DNA of 64,000 nucleotides from S5-A14a sp050908895 (GCA_050908895.1 CP171222.1:1116001-1180000), one strand, 5' to 3'. Shown: positions 18,310 through 27,518, numbered from the stretch's first letter. Notes: generated by a model not told the origin, from the sequence alone. A program made the numbers and translations.

Positions 18310-18867
18310 ATGAAAGTAGATTTTATTAAAGCTCCTATTGCCGCTGCAATAAGAACAGACAAAGATTTTAGTGCTGCACTTAGATCACAGGTTGATATGG
18401 TTTTTATGCTTCATGCAAGTATTATGACGGTTAGGCCTTGTGTAAAGGAAATTCATAGTGCAGGTAAAAAGGCATTTATTCACGTTGACTTTGCAGAAGG
18501 TATAGGGAAAGATAGAGCGGGTCTCGAATTTTTGGCAAAGCAGGGTGTTGACGGAATTCTAACCACAAGAACAGGAATAATTAAAATGGCGAAAGATCTG
18601 GGATTGATTACGGTTCAGAGATTTTTTGTGGTGGATTCTCATTCTGTGGGCACGTCTCTTGATTCTATAAGAATCGCTAAACCGGATATCATTGAAATAA
18701 TGCCGGGGGTGGTTACAAAGAAAATTAAGGCATTTTCAGAAGTTGTCGATATGCCTATAATAGCCGGAGGTATTGTGGAGACAGTAGAAGAAGTAAATGC
18801 GGCTCTGGATGCAGGTGCAACGGTTGTGTCTACAGGAGAAGTTACACTCTGGGATGCGGAATTATAA
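18310..18867 (+). CDS. glpP: Glycerol-3-phosphate responsive antiterminator GlpP
   Basis: This 185-residue protein matches the GlpP family: FIKAPIAAAIRT at the start, then FMLHASIMTVRPCV, KKAFIHVDFAEGIGKD, the VDGILTTRTGIIK segment and PIIAGGIVET near the end. In Bacillus it binds the leader of glpD and related mRNAs when glycerol 3-phosphate is present and prevents early termination. No glycerol genes are next to it here, so the targets are elsewhere. GGAGAG lies upstream of the ATG. Confidence 0.92.
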   Translation: MKVDFIKAPIAAAIRTDKDFSAALRSQVDMVFMLHASIMTVRPCVKEIHSAGKKAFIHVDFAEGIGKDRAGLEFLAKQGVDGILTTRTGIIKMAKDLGLITVQRFFVVDSHSVGTSLDSIRIAKPDIIEIMPGVVTKKIKAFSEVVDMPIIAGGIVETVEEVNAALDAGATVVSTGEVTLWDAEL

Positions 18868-18900
18868 GTGATGCGTATATGAACGCAGAAAGGAAATGAT

Positions 18901-20592
18901 ATGAAAATTAAGTTTTGCGGGGCAGCAGAAGGCGTTACGGGTTCATGTCATCTTTTGATAACCGATAAACATAAGATTCTTTTAGATTGTGGTCAATTCC
19001 AAGGTGGAAAGGCCCAGGATGAAATGAACTTTATGCCTTTTCCCTTTGCAGTAAATGATGTAGAGGCAGTAATTTTGAGTCATGCACATATAGATCATTG
19101 TGGTAGACTTCCGTTGCTTGTTAAGAGAGGGTTTAATGGGCCTATTTATACAACAAAGGCGACAGCAGATTTGCTTGAAGTAATGCTTAGAGACAGTGCA
19201 TTTATCCACGAAAAAGAGGCTGAATGGAAGAACAAAAAAGCTGATAGACTTGGTCGCAAACATGAAGAGTCCCTGTATACCATAGAAGATGCGGAAGCAG
19301 CATTAAAACTTGTAAAGCCGGTATTGTATAATCAGCTTTTAGTTCTAAATGAGGATATGAAAATTGTATTTAATGATGCGGGACATATTCTTGGTTCAGC
19401 AATAGTTGAAGCTTGGGTAAGAGAAGAAGATGGAGAAAACAAAATAGTTTTTACAGGTGACCTGGGTATGACCAATAGACCTATTTTGCACGATCCGACC
19501 ATTATAAAAAAGGCTGATTATGTAATAATTGAGGCAACTTACGGAAGTCGTAATCATCCTGCCAATGCCACATCCATATCATCCCTTTTAGATATTGTTT
19601 TAAAAACGACTAAAAGAGGTGGAAGCGTTATTATTCCATCTTTTGCAGTAGGCAGAACTCAAGAACTCATATACGAATTTAACAAGTTCTTTCAAGGTGA
19701 GAGTGAAATTCAGCGTCAATTAGCGGATATTAAAGTGTATGTGGATAGTCCTATGGCTAACATGGCAACTGAAGTTTTTAGAAATAATGCTCAGGTTTTT
19801 GATGATGAGACAAAGGCATTTATTCTAAAAGGAGATAATCCGTTAGATTTTCCAAACTTAAGGTTTACTCGTTCTACAGCAGATTCAATGGCACTCAATA
19901 ATAATCACAATCCCAAAGTCATTATTTCTGCAAGTGGAATGTGCGAAGCAGGAAGAATCAGACATCACTTAAAGCATGGTCTTTGGGATAGCAGAAATAG
20001 TGTTGTTTTTGTTGGGTATCAGGCAGAGGGTACTTTAGGTAGACGTCTTGTTGAAGGTGTCAGTGAAGTAAGTATTATGGGCGAACCTATCAAAGTCGGA
20101 GCAGAAATTCATAATTTAGAAGGCTTTTCGGGGCATGCGGATCAGAATGGACTTTTACATTGGGTCTCCGGATTAGAGGCTGCACCTAAAAAGATGTTCA
20201 TTGTCCATGGAGAGGAAGAATCAAAACGGGTTTTCTCTAATTTGATTAATGATAAATTCGGCTATGAAACTATAGTGGTTAAAGGCATATCGGAATATGA
20301 GTTAGAAAAAGGCGAAATTTTGAATGTTAATCAAGAGGATTCAATTGTTATGGCCGACAAAGAAGAAGTGGATGTCTTGAAAAGTCAGTTAGCACAGATT
20401 CAAAAGGATCTTAATACTATATTAGAGAATACGGATAAGGCCATGAGTGGTGAAATATCTGCAAAAAAAGCAAATGAAATCAATAATTTTACACAAGAAC
20501 TAAAAAAACTAGCACTAAATTTAGGCGCACAGATTTCTCTTGTTGATAGGGCAGATAGTGAAAGTCTGTTTTATGGACCACAACATGAATAA
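18901..20592 (+). CDS. MBL-fold beta-CASP RNA-processing hydrolase
   Basis: This 563-residue protein has a metallo-beta-lactamase domain with zinc ligands in SHAHIDHCGRLP, a later DAGHILGSA and FTGDLG. A beta-CASP insertion and RNA-specificity region follow (SFAVGRTQE, SPMA, ASGMCEAGRIRHHL, VGYQAEGTLGRRL, GFSGHADQ). It resembles bacterial CPSF-like proteins rather than RNase J, which has a different C-terminus. The last 70 residues are helical and probably coiled. It likely cuts RNA. Target RNAs are unknown. It is separate from the RNA operon further on. Confidence 0.88.
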   Translation: MKIKFCGAAEGVTGSCHLLITDKHKILLDCGQFQGGKAQDEMNFMPFPFAVNDVEAVILSHAHIDHCGRLPLLVKRGFNGPIYTTKATADLLEVMLRDSAFIHEKEAEWKNKKADRLGRKHEESLYTIEDAEAALKLVKPVLYNQLLVLNEDMKIVFNDAGHILGSAIVEAWVREEDGENKIVFTGDLGMTNRPILHDPTIIKKADYVIIEATYGSRNHPANATSISSLLDIVLKTTKRGGSVIIPSFAVGRTQELIYEFNKFFQGESEIQRQLADIKVYVDSPMANMATEVFRNNAQVFDDETKAFILKGDNPLDFPNLRFTRSTADSMALNNNHNPKVIISASGMCEAGRIRHHLKHGLWDSRNSVVFVGYQAEGTLGRRLVEGVSEVSIMGEPIKVGAEIHNLEGFSGHADQNGLLHWVSGLEAAPKKMFIVHGEEESKRVFSNLINDKFGYETIVVKGISEYELEKGEILNVNQEDSIVMADKEEVDVLKSQLAQIQKDLNTILENTDKAMSGEISAKKANEINNFTQELKKLALNLGAQISLVDRADSESLFYGPQHE

Positions 20593-21502
20593 AATATTTA
20601 TATCGAAAGCACATGGCTATCAATTACCAGGATTGATAGCCATGTGTGCATTGTTTTGGGGGTTCTCATTTTTTGCAACAAGAGTTGCTCTAGGAAACGG
20701 AATCAGTGAGATTGAATTATTAAGCTTAAGATGGGGAATAGCCGCAATTATTTTTGTTACATTATATTTATTAGGCGTACTTCACATTAATTTAAAATGG
20801 AAAAAAACAAGAGAAGCAATACTGGTATCAATGTTTCAACCTTGTTTTTACTCTATATTCGAGACGTGGGGAATAGGTGAAACTTCTACGTCAGAATCAT
20901 CCTTGTTTATAGCTACTATTCCTCTGATGGTATTGATTACCGGAAGAGTTTTCTTCAAACATAAATTCAGTAGAAAGACAACTTTTGCGATAACTCTTGC
21001 TTTGCTTGGTGTGGGTATAGCCATAGCTTTCGCAGAGGACTTTTCTTTTGGCGGTAAATATTTTGGCTACATGATATTACTTGTGGCGGTTCTATTAGGA
21101 GCACTGTACTGTCATGCCAGTGCAAGAGCATCTGAAAATTTTACTTCTATGGAGATGACATTCGTTATGTCTGTGTCTGGGGGGATATTTTTTAATGTAA
21201 TAAATGTTGCAATGGGAAATGGTGTGCATGGAATAATTGTTGCTGCCGGAAATGGGAAAGTGTTATTATCGGTTATTTTTTTGGGCGTATGCTGTTCTTC
21301 TATATGTTATATCATTTTTAATTATGTATTAAGCAAGATGAATACGGCAACAGCTTCAAATGTTATTTCAAATTCTACTACTACAGTTGGAGTTTTATCA
21401 GGAGCTCTATTTTCAGGAGACTCATTTGGCTGGTATACAGTGATAGGATTATCAATGACTATAGTGGGAATCTGGATTGCATCAAATGAAAATAAATTGT
21501 AA
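20585..21502 (+). CDS. EamA/DMT-family membrane exporter
   Basis: This roughly 305-residue protein has ten predicted membrane helices in two homologous halves. It has the family signature CALFWGFSFFATRVAL in helix 1, and a second-half motif ending in GVLSGALFSGDSF. DMT members export amino acids, metabolites or drugs; the substrate cannot be predicted. The start is uncertain. The ATG at 20585 overlaps the previous stop, 20573 is also in frame, and an ATG at 20642 has AGGA upstream inside a hairpin. Translational coupling to the preceding gene is likely in any case. A terminator follows. Confidence 0.85.
   Translation: MNKIFISKAHGYQLPGLIAMCALFWGFSFFATRVALGNGISEIELLSLRWGIAAIIFVTLYLLGVLHINLKWKKTREAILVSMFQPCFYSIFETWGIGETSTSESSLFIATIPLMVLITGRVFFKHKFSRKTTFAITLALLGVGIAIAFAEDFSFGGKYFGYMILLVAVLLGALYCHASARASENFTSMEMTFVMSVSGGIFFNVINVAMGNGVHGIIVAAGNGKVLLSVIFLGVCCSSICYIIFNYVLSKMNTATASNVISNSTTTVGVLSGALFSGDSFGWYTVIGLSMTIVGIWIASNENKL
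20610..20646 (+). other. Perfect 15-bp hairpin over the translation start region of the EamA gene
   Basis: Arms CACATGGCTATCAAT and ATTGATAGCCATGTG flank the 7-base loop TACCAGG. The loop contains most of an AGGA ribosome-binding motif and the 3' arm contains an in-frame ATG at 20642. There is no T-run. It could gate translation, or be a chance coding palindrome. Confidence 0.55.
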
Positions 21503-21535
21503 TTAATTTTTAAAATATATCGAAATAGTATGTAG

Positions 21536-21575
21536 AAGTCAGGATTTTGTTAAAATATCAAATCCTGACTTTTTT
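21536..21575 (+). terminator. Rho-independent terminator after the EamA gene
   Basis: Arms AGTCAGGATTTG-like and CAAATCCTGACT enclose an AT-rich loop and are followed by TTTTTT. It separates the exporter from the pilus region. Confidence 0.85.
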
Positions 21576-21680
21576 ATATCAAAAAATAACATTAATTACA
21601 ATTATATCTTACAAAATATGGGAAAAGTGCTAAGGTAACGATACAAAAAAATTTCAAAAATAAGAAAGGAGAAATTTAAA

Positions 21681-22019
21681 GTGGCAAGAGAATGGCAACA
21701 AAGAAAACAAAGAGAATATGTTATGCCTGACGAAGTTTATTATCAAACTCTTTGGGCAGTTAGGGATTTGGGAAGGATGGAAGGAAAATTGCTTGTAATG
21801 GAAAGCTGTGGAGATTACGATACCATGGAGAATATTTCAATTAAAGCCAGAGTTTCAAGCATCAAACAAGCCCTTGAGGAGGTGCCATTACCTTATAGGG
21901 ATCCTATACTAAATAATATTATAAATCGATATACAGGAAGTGAATTTCCAAACAATATGTATAAACTGTGGAAACAGAAGTTCCTCTATAATGTTGCAAA
22001 AAATTTATCAATAATGTAG
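21681..22019 (+). CDS. Small phage-regulator-like protein upstream of the pilus operon
   Basis: This 112-residue basic, helical protein is not recognised with certainty. The pattern (an N-terminal REYVMPDEVYYQTLWAVRD, a middle IKQALEEVPLPYRDPILNNI and a C-terminal WKQKFLYNVAKNL) resembles small ArpU/RinA-like proteins seen in Clostridial prophages, where they are thought to regulate late genes. It uses a GTG start with AGAAAGGAG 9 bases upstream. It lies only 39 bases before the pilin gene with no terminator between, so it is probably co-transcribed and might regulate pilus expression. That last point is inference. No other phage genes are nearby. Confidence 0.6.
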   Translation: MAREWQQRKQREYVMPDEVYYQTLWAVRDLGRMEGKLLVMESCGDYDTMENISIKARVSSIKQALEEVPLPYRDPILNNIINRYTGSEFPNNMYKLWKQKFLYNVAKNLSIM

Positions 22020-22058
22020 AAATAGATTATTTTTATAAGGAGAAATTAATCGGAGTAA

Positions 22059-23984
22059 ATGAAAAAAAAGAGATGGATTAAGAAGATAGGAGTTATCGCA
22101 GTTGTTGCTGTAATAGTAACAGCAGGTGTAACAGGGAGTTTTGCCATTGAAAATGATTCAAATAGCATTAGAAATTATGTAGTTGATATGAATAAAAAGG
22201 GTTCATTAACAATACATAAATATGATTATACAGCTATAGCAGAAGATGGAATCGACATTACATCCTTTAAAAATGACTGGCAAAAGGATAGTAATGCTGA
22301 AACTAATTTGTCAAGATATGCAATTCAAGGAGTAGAATTTAGTTATATTAAGGTTGCTGATATAATTCAAAATAATAGACAAAATCATACAGTAAAGTTG
22401 GAGTATGATCTTGATTCCAATTTAGCTAAGATAATGGGATTAAATTCAAAAAAATATTATGATAGCAGTGAACTTAATAAAGCGTTGGATGAAGTTTTGA
22501 GAGGAGAGATAGAGAAAAATACAAAAGCAAAAAATCAATTTGAAAGATATGTTTCAAATTCAAAAATGAGAAAGATGCCTTTGACAGATAATCAAGGCAA
22601 AACAAAAATGGATGAAATGGACTTAGGTTTATACCTCGTTGTTGAGACCAATGTGCCGGCTAATATACATAGTACGGTTCCCCCTTTTTTTGTATCAGTT
22701 CCAACTACGGTAAAAAATGGTGAGAATTGGTTTTATGATATTTATGCATATCCTAAAAATGAGAGTAATATACCAACTTTAGACAAAAAAGTTAGACAGA
22801 GAGATGATGCGAAAATAAATAAAAAATATGAATATAAAGATACAACGACTGTTTCTACAGGAGATGATGCTGAATATATAATTTTGAGTAAACTTCCTAA
22901 GATTACTAGCGAAGCGACATATATTACACAGTATGCATTTAAAGATATTTCTGAAAAAGGACTTAAATATAATAAGGATGCAGAAATTTATTTCTATGCC
23001 GGGAAGAAGGATGCATATTCAAATAACAGAGACAAATCTGTGTTAAAGCTGAATAGTAGTGATTTTAAACAGAATTATTTTGATAGTTCTATGACAATAT
23101 CTATTACAAAAGATGGAATGAAAAAAATTAATAACAAAATGAGTGAAATGTATATGGTTATTTCTTATTCTATGAATGTTACATCAACTCCCCAAATAGT
23201 CCTTGGGGACAAAGGAAATACTAATAACGTAAGACTTGAGTGGAGAAGAACTTCCTATGAACATTATGATAAGCTACATGCTAGAGCTAGGGTATTTTCA
23301 TATGGAGTTGACTTGACTAAGGAATTTAAAAAATCCGGGAAATTAAATTTTGACTATAACAAAGTCAAATTTATAATAAAAAACATTACAGATGGACATT
23401 ATCTGACTAATTATTTAGAAGGAGATGGAAGATATTATGTTACTGACAATAAAAAATATACTATGAAGAACCACGCAGGAATTTTTCAGGCAAATAAAGA
23501 TGGCAAATTATATGTATATGGTCTTGAAGCGGATGATTACGAAATTATGGAAATCCATACATCTGAGAATTATCAATTATTAAAAAAACCAATAAGACTT
23601 TCAATAAAAGAAACAAAAGATGAATTTACATCAACTGTAACAACCCACTATGATTTGGAAGATCAAAGATTAAATGAAAAAAATACTGCATTAGAAGCTA
23701 ATATATATAGCAATGCTATAGAAGTTTCTCAAGATAGAGCGACTGCAACGGTCAATGGGCAATCCGTTGATATGATAGATGATGGTAACTTAAAAAGTAG
23801 CAATGCATTTGTACCTATGAGAGTGGTGAATATACCTAATTTGACGCCACCACTGACGGGAGATAAAGGAGGAATTATATTTACATGTGTAGGAATATTT
23901 TTCTTATTGGCAGCAACTATTACAATCAAAATTAAACATAAATTTCAGAACAATAATTCGGAGAATAGATGCGAAATAGGATAA
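22059..23984 (+). CDS. Major pilin (SpaA-type fimbrial backbone protein)
   Basis: This 641-residue protein has a signal peptide (KKKRWIKKIG, hydrophobic core, cleavage near SFA-IE). It has fimbrial isopeptide-type domains, a pilin motif with the polymerising lysine in WFYDIYAYPKNE near residue 230, and an E-box-like YEIMEIHTSENYQLL near residue 510. The C-terminus is a sorting signal, PPLTGDKGG, a hydrophobic span and a basic tail. In such pili the pilin lysine is joined to the threonine of the next subunit by a class C sortase. That sortase follows directly and overlaps by 16 bases. GGAG lies 4 bases before the ATG, with a second AAGGAG further upstream. PPLTG in place of LPXTG is unusual. 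Confidence 0.9.
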   Translation: MKKKRWIKKIGVIAVVAVIVTAGVTGSFAIENDSNSIRNYVVDMNKKGSLTIHKYDYTAIAEDGIDITSFKNDWQKDSNAETNLSRYAIQGVEFSYIKVADIIQNNRQNHTVKLEYDLDSNLAKIMGLNSKKYYDSSELNKALDEVLRGEIEKNTKAKNQFERYVSNSKMRKMPLTDNQGKTKMDEMDLGLYLVVETNVPANIHSTVPPFFVSVPTTVKNGENWFYDIYAYPKNESNIPTLDKKVRQRDDAKINKKYEYKDTTTVSTGDDAEYIILSKLPKITSEATYITQYAFKDISEKGLKYNKDAEIYFYAGKKDAYSNNRDKSVLKLNSSDFKQNYFDSSMTISITKDGMKKINNKMSEMYMVISYSMNVTSTPQIVLGDKGNTNNVRLEWRRTSYEHYDKLHARARVFSYGVDLTKEFKKSGKLNFDYNKVKFIIKNITDGHYLTNYLEGDGRYYVTDNKKYTMKNHAGIFQANKDGKLYVYGLEADDYEIMEIHTSENYQLLKKPIRLSIKETKDEFTSTVTTHYDLEDQRLNEKNTALEANIYSNAIEVSQDRATATVNGQSVDMIDDGNLKSSNAFVPMRVVNIPNLTPPLTGDKGGIIFTCVGIFFLLAATITIKIKHKFQNNNSENRCEIG

Positions 23985-24769
23985 TCAGAATGTTTATATT
24001 TGCTCTTATCATCTTAGGAATAGGGCTTATAGTATATCCGGAAATTACATTTTGGTACTATAACAAAAATGCTGAATCTATAGTTGAAACACAAGAAAAA
24101 AATATAAAAAAATTAGATAAAGACGAAGTTTTAAATGAATTTAATAAAGCAAAATCTTATAATAGTTTTCTGTCTGACGGGAACAATTTAAATATTAGTG
24201 GAGATAAAAATGCATTTGAAACTTATGAGAGTTGTTTAAATTTGGATGGTAATGGAGTGATGGGAGTTATAGATATTCCTAAAATACATGTACATCTTCC
24301 GATTTTTCATGGTACTAGCAGGACTGTTTTGGAAATGGGAGCCGGGCATATGGAGAATACTGAACTTCCAATTGGTGAAAAAAATAGCCATTCTATAATT
24401 ACTGCTCATACAGGACATCCAAGGAAGAAATTGTTCACTGATCTAATTAAACTTAAGAAGAAAGACTATTTTTATTTAACTGTACTTGGAAAGAAATTTG
24501 CCTATCAAGTTGTTGATATGAAGATAATCGTCCCGGATAATATTAATATGGAAAATACCACTAATAATGAAGCTGCTGTAACACTTTTAACTTGCTATCC
24601 ATATGGGGTTAATACTCATAGATTAATTGTTAAAGGAAGAAAGGTACCATTTTATTATATTAGGAATAATGAATCTAAATTCAAATTACATATGCAGCAG
24701 TATTTTGTCCCAGGAGTATTTGGATTAATTATAACAATAGTATATATATGGAGAAAGAGGAAATGTTAA
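23969..24769 (+). CDS. srtC: Class C sortase (pilus polymerase)
   Basis: This 266-residue membrane-anchored transpeptidase has an N-terminal transmembrane helix at about 7-25 and a second hydrophobic helix at the C-terminus (about 238-258), as in class C enzymes. The active-site histidine is in ITAHTGHPRKKLF, the cysteine in TLLTCYPYG and the arginine in THRLIVKGR. It cuts pilin sorting signals and links subunits. The classic lid motif (DPF/W) is not obvious in the 60-90 region. The start overlaps the backbone gene. It is flanked by its two likely substrates. Confidence 0.95.
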   Translation: MRNRIIRMFIFALIILGIGLIVYPEITFWYYNKNAESIVETQEKNIKKLDKDEVLNEFNKAKSYNSFLSDGNNLNISGDKNAFETYESCLNLDGNGVMGVIDIPKIHVHLPIFHGTSRTVLEMGAGHMENTELPIGEKNSHSIITAHTGHPRKKLFTDLIKLKKKDYFYLTVLGKKFAYQVVDMKIIVPDNINMENTTNNEAAVTLLTCYPYGVNTHRLIVKGRKVPFYYIRNNESKFKLHMQQYFVPGVFGLIITIVYIWRKRKC

Positions 24770-24787
24770 AAATATAAGGATTATAAA

Positions 24788-26458
24788 ATGAAAACGATAA
24801 AATTTAAATTTTTAAACAGGTATACAACTACAATAATAATTATGTTTGTGATCATAGGTATTATTATGTCTAGTTTAATCACTAAAAAAGAAGTGAATGC
24901 CTTAAGTGATACCATAACGGGCGAATGTTATGTAAAAATGATAAAATTTGGATTATTTACAGGAAACCCAACGGAATTTGAAGTAATAATGCCTGATGGG
25001 AAGGTAATTAGGGGATTTTGTATAGATCATAATTTAGCGGTAAGACAAGATGGTTACTATAAATTTACCGGTAAAATAAATGATAGTGGGACATATGATA
25101 TTACAGTAGAGTCCGGAGGAATAGCACCATGGTCAGAAGTACATGATAAACAAAAACCATACGTTATACCGAGTAATATTGGAAAGCCACACTTGACTCA
25201 AAGAGTAGGAGGGTTTACGTGGATGCCAGTGGTACCGGGACACATAAATTTAGAAAAGCAATCAAATAATAGAAGCTTAACGGATGGAAATAGATGCTAT
25301 AGTTTAGAGGGTGCAATTTATGGCATATATTCAGATGAAAATGCTACTATTCAAATAGATACAATTAAAACAGATACCAAAGGTAAAGCTAGGTCAAAAG
25401 ATTTGGAACCCGGGAAAAAATATTATGTAAAAGAAATCACACCTTCCAAGGGATATAAATTAGATGACAAGGTTTATTCAGTATATGTCAGCGATGGAGC
25501 AGAAGTAAAGGTAGTTTCGGAAGAATCACCTAAGTATGACCTAGGTATAGAGATTACAAAATTATGGACAGGTGAAAAAACATCTACGATGCTTGGATTA
25601 GAGGGAACGGAATTTACAGTTAAGTATTATGACGGATTTTACAATGAAGATAATTTGCCGGAACATCCAACAAGAAGTTGGGTCCTTGAAGTGAAAAAGA
25701 TAGGAGAGATATACTGTACAGGTTTAAGCGATAAGCACAAGATTGCCGGAGATATTTTGTATACTGATTCGGAAGGAAAAGCAATACTACCATTAGGAAC
25801 TGTATCAATTCAAGAAACAAAGCCTGCATTTGGCTATACCCTAAATGGAATTTTAAAAGACTCTACCGGGCGAGAAATTTCTACGAGAGAAAAATATATT
25901 ACATATATAAAAAGTGATCAGGATTACATTAATTTAAATGGACTGAAAAAATTTTCTGCAAGCAATGTACCTGATTTATGCGGCATTGAAATAAAAAAAC
26001 TTAAGGAAGACAATAAATCACCGATAATGGGTGCAAAGTTTATGGTTAAGAATAGCAAAGGAGAGATAGTAAAAACTGTAGAAACTGGAAGTGATGGGAT
26101 TGCAAGATTAGATAATATATATCCGGATCAATATACAATAACGGAAATTAAAACTAAAACGGGATATCAATTGCTATCTAAACCAATTATAATTAATCTA
26201 CCAAGCAAATATAGCAAAACAGAATTGGAAAAATTATCTTTAGATATAAAAGATGCAAAATATAATAATGGGAGATATGGAGATAGTATGTATTATGTCA
26301 ATAAAATTATGCTGACTGTAGTTAACACAAAAATACTCAAGGCCCCTTCTACAGGTGGAGTTGGGAGATTCAATTACGAATACATAGGAATATTACTTAT
26401 ATTATTTTCATGTTATGTAGCTTATATCCAAATAAAGAAGGGTGGTAAAAATAAATAG
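24788..26458 (+). CDS. Second pilus subunit (SpaA/CnaB-domain protein, probable minor or tip pilin)
   Basis: This 556-residue protein has a hydrophobic N-terminal signal (about 14-36). A Cys-containing N-terminal region follows (GECYVKM ... RGFCIDHN), then at least two prealbumin-like SpaA domains: LEGAIYGIYSDENA with E-box YYVKEITPSKGY, and IMGAKFMVKNSKGE with YTITEIKTKTGYQLL. The C-terminus is the sorting signal APSTGG, a hydrophobic helix and KKGGKNK. Two isopeptide E-boxes and the position after the sortase suggest an accessory subunit. The cysteine pair could form a disulfide or a thioester-like adhesive site, but no clear glutamine partner was identified. It is the last gene of the operon. 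Confidence 0.85.
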   Translation: MKTIKFKFLNRYTTTIIIMFVIIGIIMSSLITKKEVNALSDTITGECYVKMIKFGLFTGNPTEFEVIMPDGKVIRGFCIDHNLAVRQDGYYKFTGKINDSGTYDITVESGGIAPWSEVHDKQKPYVIPSNIGKPHLTQRVGGFTWMPVVPGHINLEKQSNNRSLTDGNRCYSLEGAIYGIYSDENATIQIDTIKTDTKGKARSKDLEPGKKYYVKEITPSKGYKLDDKVYSVYVSDGAEVKVVSEESPKYDLGIEITKLWTGEKTSTMLGLEGTEFTVKYYDGFYNEDNLPEHPTRSWVLEVKKIGEIYCTGLSDKHKIAGDILYTDSEGKAILPLGTVSIQETKPAFGYTLNGILKDSTGREISTREKYITYIKSDQDYINLNGLKKFSASNVPDLCGIEIKKLKEDNKSPIMGAKFMVKNSKGEIVKTVETGSDGIARLDNIYPDQYTITEIKTKTGYQLLSKPIIINLPSKYSKTELEKLSLDIKDAKYNNGRYGDSMYYVNKIMLTVVNTKILKAPSTGGVGRFNYEYIGILLILFSCYVAYIQIKKGGKNK

Positions 26459-26484
26459 AGTCAAACCCTAAAATTTTTAAATAT

Positions 26485-26566
26485 AAAAAATGGAAGTAAA
26501 TTCAAGTTTGTTTGCAAAATACTTTATCTAGTAAAAGTGTAAAAAATTTATTTTCTTCCATTTTTT
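26485..26566 (+). terminator. Terminator of the pilus operon
   Basis: A 12-bp stem, AAAAAATGGAAG with CTTCCATTTTTT, encloses a long AT-rich loop that may fold further. The T-run is on the 3' arm. It lies just before the tRNA promoters. Confidence 0.65.
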
Positions 26567-26601
26567 AATTTAATTGTGAATAAATTTTGAATATTTTCTT
26601 G

Positions 26602-26630
26602 TTGACATAGTGTAAAAGATATGTTATTAT
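26602..26630 (+). promoter_or_regulatory. tRNA operon promoter P1
   Basis: TTGACA, 17 bases, TATTAT. It is a near-consensus sigma-A promoter about 140 bases before the first tRNA. Confidence 0.8.
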
Positions 26631-26716
26631 TTTCTTCGGCTTGAATAAGCAGAGACTCGTATAAATATGAGTGCTATAAGTAGAAATCGAAATTGTAAAA
26701 ACTTTTAAAAAAGTTC

Positions 26717-26745
26717 TTGACAAAAGATGTGATTCGCTGTAAAAT
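26717..26745 (+). promoter_or_regulatory. tRNA operon promoter P2
   Basis: TTGACA, 17 bases, TAAAAT, only 24 bases before the first tRNA. With P1 it forms a tandem promoter pair typical of stable-RNA operons. Confidence 0.85.
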
Positions 26746-26768
26746 ATACAAGCACGTTGAATGTATGA

Positions 26769-26844
26769 GGGCGCATAGCTCAGCTGGGAGAGCACCTGCC
26801 TTACAAGCAGGGGGTCATAGGTTCGAGCCCTATTGCGCCCACCA
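26769..26844 (+). tRNA. tRNA-Val(TAC)
   Basis: A full cloverleaf is visible: acceptor GGGCGCA with TGCGCCC, anticodon loop CTTACAA, T-loop GTTCGAG. The CCA end is encoded. Confidence 0.97.
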
Positions 26845-26854
26845 TAATCAGGAT

Positions 26855-26931
26855 GGCCTGGTAGTTCAGTTGGTTAGAATGCCAGCCTGTCACGCTGGAG
26901 GTCGACGGTTCGAGCCCGTTCCAGGTCGCCA
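26855..26931 (+). tRNA. tRNA-Asp(GTC)
   Basis: Acceptor GGCCTGG with CCAGGTC, anticodon loop CTGTCAC, encoded CCA. Confidence 0.97.
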
Positions 26932-26950
26932 TTTTTAAAAAACACGTTAT

Positions 26951-27025
26951 GCTGGCGTGGCTCAACGGTAGAGCAGCTGATTTGTAATCAGCAGGTTGGG
27001 GGTTCGATTCCCTCCGCCAGCTCCA
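26951..27025 (+). tRNA. tRNA-Thr(TGT)
   Basis: Acceptor GCTGGCG with CGCCAGC, anticodon loop TTTGTAA, encoded CCA. Confidence 0.97.
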
Positions 27026-27067
27026 TAACTCCAATAGAGTGGAGAAGGTTAGATTTGAAATTTATTA

Positions 27068-27152
27068 CGAGGGATTCCCGAGTGGCCAAAGGGGGCGGAC
27101 TGTAAATCCGTTAGCTGAGCTTTCGATGGTTCGAATCCATCTCCCTCGACCA
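27068..27152 (+). tRNA. tRNA-Tyr(GTA)
   Basis: Acceptor CGAGGGA with TCCCTCG, anticodon loop CTGTAAA, a long class II variable arm and encoded CCA. Confidence 0.97.
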
Positions 27153-27165
27153 ATTTAATATTTGT

Positions 27166-27240
27166 GCGGAAGTGGCTCAGGGGTAGAGCATCGCCTTGCC
27201 AAGGCGAGGGTCGCGAGTTCGAATCTCGTCTTCCGCTCCA
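27166..27240 (+). tRNA. tRNA-Gly(GCC)
   Basis: Acceptor GCGGAAG with CTTCCGC, anticodon loop TTGCCAA, encoded CCA. Confidence 0.97.
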
Positions 27241-27245
27241 GTTAT

Positions 27246-27319
<74 letters not shown>

Positions 27320-27346
27320 TTTTTTCAAATTTAGCCTTGAAAATGT

Positions 27347-27423
27347 GGGCTCATAGCTCAGTTGGATAGAGCAACGGCCTTCTAAGCCGTGTGTCTGGGG
27401 TTCGAATCCCTATGGGCTCACCA
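27347..27423 (+). tRNA. tRNA-Arg(TCT)
   Basis: Acceptor GGGCTCA with TGGGCTC (wobble pairs allowed), anticodon loop CTTCTAA, encoded CCA. Confidence 0.95.
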
Positions 27424-27440
27424 TTTTTATTGTCTGCTAT

Positions 27441-27515
27441 TGGGGTATAGCCAAGTGGTAAGGCAACGGACTTTGACTCCGTCATTCGTAGGTTCGAGTC
27501 CTGCTACCCCAGCCA
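27441..27515 (+). tRNA. tRNA-Gln(TTG)
   Basis: Acceptor TGGGGTA with TACCCCA, anticodon loop CTTTGAC, encoded CCA. Confidence 0.97.
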
Positions 27516-27518
27516 TGA

